In this document: one piece after another, positions 57,201 to 64,000 of the stretch
Numbering within the stretch: the stretch's first letter is position 1
Layout of the letters: every line of letters starts with the position of its first letter
Assembly (NCBI GenBank): GCA_003996215.1
Contig: QJPP01007246.1
Location: 1 to 64,000, forward strand
Reading direction: 5' to 3'
Source of the DNA: Jaltomata sinuosa
Lineage: Eukaryota; Streptophyta; Magnoliopsida; Solanales; Solanaceae
Length of the DNA: 64,000 bases
Translations under genes and position numbers: made by a program
Notes under the pieces: generated by a model
Seen by the model: the letters and a program-made list of their open reading frames with translations, nothing else
Databases searched by the model: none
What the model was told of the DNA's origin: nothing

Positions 57201-57890
57201 ACTCAGCCAAAAACCAGCTAAGTTTAAAACGCTCGATTGGACCCTCGGGAAGCATCTGGGGTCCCAAGGACACAAATGAACTATGCTACCTAACTAAAAT
57301 TAGCATTCTGGACTCAATGGAATCAACGAAAACCCCAATGGAGGTCGATAGCATAAAAAGTAGGGCCCACGCCCAAGAGCCAACTTTAGGCCTATCTTTC
57401 CAAAATGGAACACCGAGGACTAAAATGAGTCTGGAAGACTCAGGACCCAAACCAAAGGTCCCTCTAGCCCAAAGTTGACATTTTGGAGCTAACAGTGCTG
57501 TCAAAATTTCCATCTGAGGCCGTCTTCTCCGAATGTTGACCAAAGTCAAACTTTCAAATTCAACTTGGCTAAAACACAAAAACCAAGACAAGACAAAATC
57601 AAAAGCTCCCAGAACCCAACCAAGAGTCCTTCTAGACCAAAATCTATGCCCCGGAGCTGACAAAATTGTCAGAATTTGATTACTAGCATGTTTACCAAGA
57701 ATGTTGACTAAAGTTAACAATATTCTAAATTAAGGCTCTAAAATAGGCAGACGACCAAAACAACCAAATGAATGACCAGGGTACCGAACTACCGGCTCCA
57801 GCAAGCCATAAATGACTTGGGGTCACTATAGGGAAGCTCTAATAATATAATAAATGCGTAAACATGAAGATGATCAGAAGGGTTATCACA
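54294..57890 (-). repeat. 3' LTR of the minus-strand chromovirus, 3597 bp
   Basis: On the minus strand it starts TGTGATAACCCTTCTGATC and ends AATCAGGTCGTGACA. Collinear over its whole length with 31901-35497 and the same length, but the word block (56985-57190) is of the CCGCA-TT-TGCGG type instead of TCGCGATCGCGA. Confidence 0.9.
56985..57190 (-). repeat. CCGCATTTGCGG word block
   Basis: About nine words such as CCGCAATTATGG, CCGCATTTGCGG, GCCGCATTTGTGG, CCGTATTTGCGG, CCACATTTGCGG, ACGCATTTGCGG and CCCATTTGCAG. It sits about 95 bp after 'gattccattgagtc' and about 195 bp before 'cattggttaacac', the same landmarks that bracket the TCGCGATCGCGA block in the related LTR. Confidence 0.85.
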
Positions 57891-57903
57891 ACATCCACTA
57901 CTA
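57891..57903 (-). promoter_or_regulatory. Polypurine tract of the minus-strand chromovirus
   Basis: TAGTAGTGGATGT on the minus strand next to the LTR start, identical to 40669-40681. Confidence 0.5.
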
Positions 57904-60611
57904 AAAAGACTTTTATCCTCGAAAGTCAAGAAGAAGGGAGTACCTGAAGGCTCAAACAGCTGCGGATACTGAGCACGGAACTCACTCTCGATCTTCCAAG
58001 TAGACTCCTTGATCGGATGGTATCTCCACTGAACTTTCATGACTGGAATCTCCCTAGATCTCAATCTCCTAATATCTCTAGCCAGAATAGCAATCAGCTC
58101 CTCAACAAAGGATAAACTCTCATCTAACTAAACTGAATTCTAATGCAACACATGAGACTCATATGGAATATACCGATGCAACATCGAGACATGGACAACT
58201 AGGTGAACAACTGAAAATATCAGAGGCAAGGCTAACATGTAGGCAACACTACCAACCCTCTGTAGAATCTCAAATGGCCCAATAAGCATGGGGCTAAGCT
58301 TGCCCCGCCGACCAAATCTCATCACGCCCTTCACGGGCGATACTCGAAGGAAAACTAGGTCACCAACACTGAACTCCATGGCACAAAGTCTACAATCAGC
58401 ATAGCTCTTATGCCTACTCTGGGCTGCTCTAAGTCTGTCCTAAATCAAACGAACTCGGTCCAAGGAATCTCTAAGAAAATCTGTACCCTGCGGTCTAGAC
58501 TCTAACCCGTCAAACCAACCAATCGGCGATCTGCAATGCCTACCATACAAAGCCTTAAAAGGTGCCATGCCAATGCTCAAATGAAAACTATTATTATACG
58601 CAAACTCAGCCAATGGCATAAACTGATACCATGAACCCCTAAAGTTAAGAAAACAAGCCCGAAGCATGTCATCCAGGACTTGAATAGTCCTCTTTGACTG
58701 TCCATCTATTTGAGGGTGGAAAGAAGTACTAAGCTGAACCTCGGTACCCAAATCTCATTGAATAGTTCTCCAAAATAGAGATGTGAACTGAGTGCCATAA
58801 CCTAAAATGATAGAAGATGGGACCCTGTGCAACCAAACAATCTCAAAAGGTAGATCTGGACTAACCGCTCTGCACCATAAGAAGTCTAAACTGGCAAGAA
58901 ATGTGCTGACTTAGTCAGCCTATCAACGATCACCCAAATGGAATCAAACACCCGAGAAGTACAAGGCAAACCAACAACGAAGTCCATGGTAATACCTTTC
59001 CACTTCTACTCAGGAATAGGAAGTCACTGCATTAAACCACCCAGTCTCATGTGCTCGAACTTAACCTGCTGATAGTTTAAGCACCGAGATACAAACTCTA
59101 CTACATCATGCTTCATACTGCACCACCATAAAGCTATCTCAAATCTCTATATATCTTTGCCGCGCCAGGATAAATGGAGTATCTAGAATATTGTGCCTCA
59201 TAGAGTATTAATTGAATCAAATCTCCAACCCTCGGAACATAAAAATGACTATCAAACCTCAAAATACCATCAGAACCCAAAGTAGCTTGGCTTCCCTCAC
59301 CCTAAACTACCTGATCACGAAGATCACACAAACTCTGATCCTCAAACTGTCGGCTCTGAATCTGATCAACTACAGTAGAACGGACCTTAACACTGGCAAT
59401 AAATCTGCTATTATCTAACAAGTCAAGCCTAACCAATCGATTAGCGAAGGAATGGATGTCCAAGGCCAACAGTCACTCAGAAACTGAAAGTGAAGCTAGG
59501 TTGCCCATACTCACCGCCTTCAGACTCAGGGTATCCGCTACTATGTTTGCCTTACCTGGATGATATATAATAGTGAAATTATAGTCCTTCAGCAACTTAA
59601 TCCATCTCCTCTGCCTAGAGTTCAACTCTCGCTGACTCAGAATATACTGAAGACTACGGTGGTCAATGAATATCTCCCAATGAACACTATATAAATAGTG
59701 CCTCCAGATCTTGAGCGCGAAGACTACCGCATCCAACTCTAAATCATAAGTGGGGTAGTTGTGCTCGTGAACCTTCATATACCTCGATTCATATGCTATC
59801 ACCCAACCCTGTTGCATCAACATAAAACCAAGACCGACCCTAGAAGCATCACAATACAAAGAAAAACTCTAACCTTCAACCGGCAAAGTCAAAATTAGAG
59901 CTGAAGTCAATAAGGCCTTAATCCTCTGAAACTATCCTCGCACTGATCCGACCATTGAAATGGAACATACTTCCTAGTCAACATAGTTAGGGGTGCTTCT
60001 ATGGAAGAGAATCCCTAAATGAACCTTCTGTAGTATCCTTCTAACCTAACAAAGCTATGAACCTCAGTAGCAGTAGTAGGTCTGGGCCAATCACAGACCA
60101 CTGTAATCTTACTCGGATCAATTATAATCCCATCCTTAGACACCACATTCCCTAGGAATGCAACTGACTTAAGAAAAAACTCACACTTTAAGAACTTGCA
60201 TAAAGTCGATGATTTATCAAAGTCTGAAGAACAGTCCTCAAGTGATGCTCATACTCGTCTCTACTCTGGGAGTATACCATAATGTCATCAAAAAAGACTA
60301 TCACAAACATATCCAAGTACGGGCTAAGCATCCTATGTATCAAGTCCATGAAGGTTGCGTGGGCATTAGTCAAACCAAAAGACATCACCAGGAACTCATA
60401 GTGGCCATAACATATCCTGAATGCTATCTTAGGGATGTCCTCTTCCCTAATCCTCAACTGATGGTAGCTGGACCTCAAATCAATCTTTAAAAACATGGTG
60501 GAACCCTGAAGCTGATCAAATAAGTCATCGATCCTGGGCATTGGATACCTACTCTTTACTATCACCTTATTCAGCTGTCGATAATCAATACACATCCATA
60601 TTGACCCATCC
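57904..60611 (-). pseudogene. Chromovirus pol, 5'-truncated (RT, RNase H, integrase, chromodomain)
   Basis: Begins within RT just before MCIDYRQLNKVIVKSRYPMP; the RT box reads FFDD, so both Asp are present here. RNase H is 59859-59473 (MYCDASRVGLGFMLMQQGWV; YPTYDLELDAVVFALKIWRH). The integrase zinc finger has a Tyr for a Cys (RCLNYQQVK, near 59080). The integrase core continues in 58751-58440 (VQLSTSFHPQIDGQSKRTIQ, with the expected catalytic Glu replaced by Lys). The C-terminal part is at 58379-58140 and the chromodomain at 58064-57930 (SREIPVMKVQWRYHPIKEST). Many stops; non-functional. Confidence 0.85.
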
Positions 60612-62128
60612 TATTAATGCTAGACTCGGCAGGAAAGGGGTGCTAGATGAGTTTTCTTATGGATTTGAAATGACTTTAGTCTCGGTCAGGCCGATCACCT
60701 GAGATGTTCTTCTACTATTTTAGACCCTGTTACGCCCCGGCACCTTTTGTGGGGATTTTGAGACATTTTTCCACTACTTTAGTCCTGGACAGGGTCTTAG
60801 CATGCATATTCTAGATTGAGTCTCTAGCTTGAACCCAGACTTACTCCAGACAATATTTGTTTCAAAATTAAGTTTTAGTATGGGGTCTCGGACCTACATG
60901 GACCTTGCCGTTCTGGACCTGAGGCCTAGGGATGCGTATGTTGTAGGTAGGGTAAATGGTGAAGTAGAGGTATACGAGCAGTGTCCGTCCATGAAACCTA
61001 CCAGCTGGGCCCAATCAGCACCGGAGGAGGTACATACAGAGTTACTATCCCACCCTGAGATCATCATGCATTATATCATTCATTGTTTGAGGCTCCACCC
61101 TTGTTTTCTATTTGTTGAGTGTATGCTCCAGTTGTATGGGCGGCCAGAGGGTTTGTTTTCACTTATTTATGTTTTTTGGTTGTATGGGCGGTCGGGGGAC
61201 TGTAGGTAGACTCCTGTTACTTTATCGCATTGTTATCCCCTACTACGATTATAATTAGGAGATTGTGTACTACTAGGTTGTTAGTTTCTGGATTTGAGAC
61301 TAATATGATTAGTTTGGTTATTGATTCCTTTTTTTTGAGCATGTATATCTTTACCCTTCTCTTCCTTTCCTTGTACTTGAGGTTACCTGTATACCGTTCA
61401 CTTCTAAAACTTATTATGTATATACTGTTATTGCAAGGATCCTAGGTGCGTCATTTCATACTTTCACCTGTGCCTGATGTGTATATATATTCTACTTGCT
61501 AGCATTGTATGTTGTTTCTATTATCTTCTCTCTAGGCTAGTTCCTGTGTTACTTTCTCGTAGAATTCTGTGACTACTTGTTTCTATTCTGTCTGTTACTA
61601 TGCTTTTATCTTATATGTGCCCAGTTGACCTATGATACCTACTGGGTACCTTTTGCTTCTCATTTGGAGCTAATACTACACTCTGCATCTTCTGGTGTAG
61701 ATCCTAGTGTGGGGCATCGCGTTAGCTCATTGGAGACTCGTGCGAGGAGCTGCTTTTGTGATATTCTAGACTGAGGGTGAGCTCTTGGCGACCGAAGCTT
61801 AGCTTTTAGTTTATCTTTTGCTTATGTACTCTATTACGACTCGGAGATATTTATGTATATATTATATTAGATCCTTTCATATTCCTTATATGTAGATCCG
61901 ACTCTATACTATGATACCAGGTTTTGAGCTTTGTTTAGCTTCCACATTGTGTATATATACTCCTGTTACCTATTTTCTTATCATGTTCTCTTGCTTTCTC
62001 TTATTAAACTGTTCTTCCTCCTAAACTATTAGGTAGTAGCCCATTACTAACCATTTTGGGATACGGGGATTGGTTCGCCTAATGGGGAGTTATAGGTTCC
62101 ATCATGACCGAGAAATTTGGTCTTGACA
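60612..62128 (+). repeat. LTR 3' part of the plus-strand chromovirus
   Basis: Corresponds to 34038-35497 of the 5' LTR at 31901 and is closer still to 51900-53428. It ends TTTGGTCTTGACA. The word block region is not included. Confidence 0.9.
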
Positions 62129-62130
62129 GC

Positions 62131-62143
62131 TTGGTATCAAAGC
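62131..62143 (+). promoter_or_regulatory. Primer binding site, tRNA-Met type
   Basis: TTGGTATCAAAGC, one mismatch from TTGGTATCAGAGC, two bases after the LTR end. Confidence 0.8.
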
Positions 62144-62341
62144 TCTAGGTTCACCGGTGTCATCAGTGTAGGAGCCAATGCCTAAGTAGAGTCCTGCGTA
62201 TCGGGGTGGAGACATCCATACTCTATCTTCAGGAGGCTATAGTGACATCATAGAAAAAATAGACTTTCTTGCTTCTATCTTGTGCGTAGTATCCTTGAAA
62301 GTTTCTAGAAATCTCATTTGTTCTGGTTCACTCTTCTGCAG

Positions 62342-63840
62342 ATGGCTCATACAAGATTGTCAACGTCGGACAGAAAAGATCCTCTGACTCCAGATAGGGG
62401 CCAGATAGGTCACAAAGTTAGGGGTCGAGGACGTCCCTGAGCAATAACACCTGTTCGAGCTGCCAGAGTTGAGACAGAGCCCAAGCATGAGTACAAGCCA
62501 GGGTTAGTTCATGAGCCACAACATATGGACCCGGGGACAGCCCAGGTGCCACCAGCTCCAGTACTAGTTCCAGCACCAGTTTTTGTGCCAGGTTCAGCCC
62601 CAGCTCAGTCCTCAAATATCCAGGGTTTACTTATTCACTTTTTGGGTATGATTAGAGAGAGACCTTGGGAGGTATCACACACATCCACTCAGGAGGAAGC
62701 CCTGGGTGTTCAGAGTTCTGGAGCGCAACCTGCTACTGCAGCTCCTTATGCCGAGGTTATTCTGATTCCATTAGTGGTATAACCTCTTGCTCCTCACCCA
62801 GCTATGACAGATGGGGAGCAGAAGGTGTTGGGTAGATTCTTGAGATTGGCACTACCGAGATTTACTGGTATACCGGGTAAGGACCTACATGACTTCCTAC
62901 CTGTGAGGAGATGTTGCATCATTTGAGGTTATTGGAGACTCACAGGGTCACTACACTACATATCAGCTAGAGGGCCCATCAAAGTTATGGTGGAGGGCAC
63001 ATTTTGTTTGCAGGCCTTCTACATCACCTCCCTCGACTTGGTCCATTTTATAAGGCCTTTATGGATAAGTTCTTTCCACAGAGTAACAGAGAGTGTCGTA
63101 GGGAGGAGTTCACTAGGATTACTTAGGACACTATGACCGTCTCAGAGTACGAGACCCATTTCCATTAGTTTGCTCCATTTGGGGCCATGATTATGCCTAC
63201 CGAGTCTGATAGAGTTCATAGATTTATTTGGGGGATACAGAGAGAGTTTAGAGAGCCTGTAGAGATATTGGTTGCTAGTTGTCGGTCTTTCAAGGCTATT
63301 GCGGACTATGCCCATACTGTAGATGATTCACGTCATTATGACACCGGGGCCAGACATGGTAATAGAGGTTTAGGCTAGTGGTCTCGAGGTTATCAACCAC
63401 AACAGCACCAACATCAGTCCAGCCAACTGGTTCAGACTTCACTTCTGACCTCCAGTAGTACTCAGTTTGAGCAGGGTAAGAGCAACTATCAGGGCTACAA
63501 TGGTCAGTCTTCGAGGGTACAACTTCTAGGGCATCAGGTTGTGGTGGCCATACGGGTTCTGCTGGTTCATCCCGACTGAGAAGATCGTCAGGGGCTTGTT
63601 TCACCTATGGTATTATTGGTCATTTTGCTAGAGATTGCCCCCAGTAGGGTGCAGTTCAGCCAGCCGCTCCGCCAGCTCAGCCTATTCGCTCAGTTCAGCC
63701 ACCGGCTCGAGGAGGTGATGGTCAGGGTAGAGGTGGTGCTCCACGTGGTAGAGCAGGTGGTAGGGATGGAGGTTAGGCAGGTGGAGGTCATCATCAGTTC
63801 TATGCGGTCCGTGGGAGACCAGAGGTAGAGGCCTCAGATG
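62342..63840 (+). pseudogene. Chromovirus gag
   Basis: Starts MAHTRLSTSDRKDPLTPDRG at the position matching ATG 35697. A stop at 62438 (after RGRGRP) is followed in the same frame by a Pro/Ala-rich linker to 62782. The gag core is split by small deletions near 62899 and 62950 and by stops; 63187-63378 encodes PTESDRVHRFIWGIQREFRE. The zinc knuckle at 63597-63638 reads CFTYGIIGHFARDC, with Tyr for the second Cys. Confidence 0.75.
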
Positions 63841-64000
63841 CTGTGATTACATGTACAATTTCTGTGTGCCATCAGTCTGCTATGACTTTATTTGATCCTG
63901 GATCTACATTTTCATATGTATCTGCCTACTTTCTGCCATGTTTGGGTTTGGCTAGTGAGAGGTTATCTGTGCCTATTTCTTTTTCGACCCCAGTAGGAGA
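63841..64000 (+). pseudogene. Chromovirus protease, start of pol, cut by window end
   Basis: Encodes MTLFDPGSTFSYVSAYFLPC, the aspartic protease active-site stretch (Asp codon at 63894), matching 37270-37420. The frame is open to the end of the window. Confidence 0.75.

Larger units (their letters stand above)
54294..60611 (-). mobile_element. Chromovirus, minus strand, truncated in RT
   Basis: Same family as 31901-53428. On the minus strand: RT from the middle of its first motif (60611), RNase H, integrase, chromodomain, polypurine tract (57903-57891) and a complete 3' LTR (57890-54294). gag, protease and the 5' LTR are missing because the sequence switches at 60611/60612 to a plus-strand LTR of the same family. 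Confidence 0.9.
60612..64000 (+). mobile_element. Chromovirus, plus strand, 5'-truncated LTR, runs off the window
   Basis: LTR fragment 60612-62128, primer site 62131-62143, gag from 62342 and the start of protease at about 63880. Same family as the other two long-LTR chromoviruses. The missing first 2.1 kb of the LTR is replaced at 60611 by the minus-strand RT of a sister element. Confidence 0.85.

Noticed and set aside
56846..57478. Overlapping frames at 56846-57275 (minus) and 56990-57478 (plus)
   Set aside because: They are the CCGCATTTGCGG word block and its flank read in several frames. The repetitive Cys/Gly/His content is a product of the repeated word, not a zinc-finger protein.

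Overview
The window reads as nuclear DNA of a flowering plant, most likely a member of the Solanaceae. The grounds are an Au-type SINE, RTE-LINE 3' ends of the type shared with the tobacco TS SINE, a SolS-like SINE head, plant LTR retrotransposons of the Athila and chromovirus types, and the remains of a NIT4-like nitrilase gene. I cannot fix the genus. There is no intact host gene, no rRNA or tRNA gene, no CRISPR array and nothing bacterial. Almost every base belongs to transposable elements in layers, as expected of pericentromeric or gene-poor heterochromatin.

Layout. 1-1732: minus-strand part of a long chromovirus-type LTR. 1733-8721: Athila-type element on the plus strand that has lost gag-pol and keeps two LTRs and a degraded extra ORF normally found after pol. 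8722-16768: minus-strand Athila-type element with gag, RT, RNase H and integrase remains, a tRNA-Asp primer site and one LTR, followed by the 3' end of another internal region. 16769-17691: 5' end of a minus-strand copia element. 17859-19992: minus-strand nitrilase pseudogene (three exons) with an Au SINE in an intron and a strong G-quadruplex motif in another. 20219-23191: LINE end, MITEs and a SINE head. 23375-26346: a Helitron inserted in an (AT)n run. 26545-28802: a three-level nest (MITE-like unit, then RTE LINE, then a solo LTR, the last two with visible target-site duplications). 29009-31650: debris of an Athila-like element and an L1 LINE end.

31901-53428: a chromovirus with LTRs of about 3.6 kb whose 3' LTR is split by a second complete chromovirus (42242-51353, LTRs about 2.0 kb). 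53452-53955: AT-rich tandem repeats including an exact 58-bp minisatellite. 54294-60611: minus-strand chromovirus with a complete 3597-bp 3' LTR, joined head-to-head at 60611/60612 to a plus-strand chromovirus (truncated LTR, primer site, gag, start of protease) that runs off the window.

None of the retroelements could be autonomous as it stands. Gag and pol reading frames carry many premature stops, often TAG where the family has a CAG glutamine codon, plus indels, and two of the three visible RT active sites in the chromoviruses are changed from Asp to Asn.

The most unusual signal is not a gene. Nearly every LTR family here carries, often just upstream of a TATA-like box, a 40-430 bp block made of one short CpG-containing near-palindrome repeated many times in both orientations. 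The word differs between elements (GACGGGC, TCGCGATCGCGA, CCGCA-TT-TGCGG, a GTGCGAA/TGCACC type, CGGGTTCGCG), and a comparable cluster of TGATACATCG lies in the Helitron. Two homologous LTRs of identical length (3597 bp) carry different words at the same place, while two unrelated LTR families carry the same word. This looks like an exchangeable promoter-proximal module and is the observation I would follow up first.
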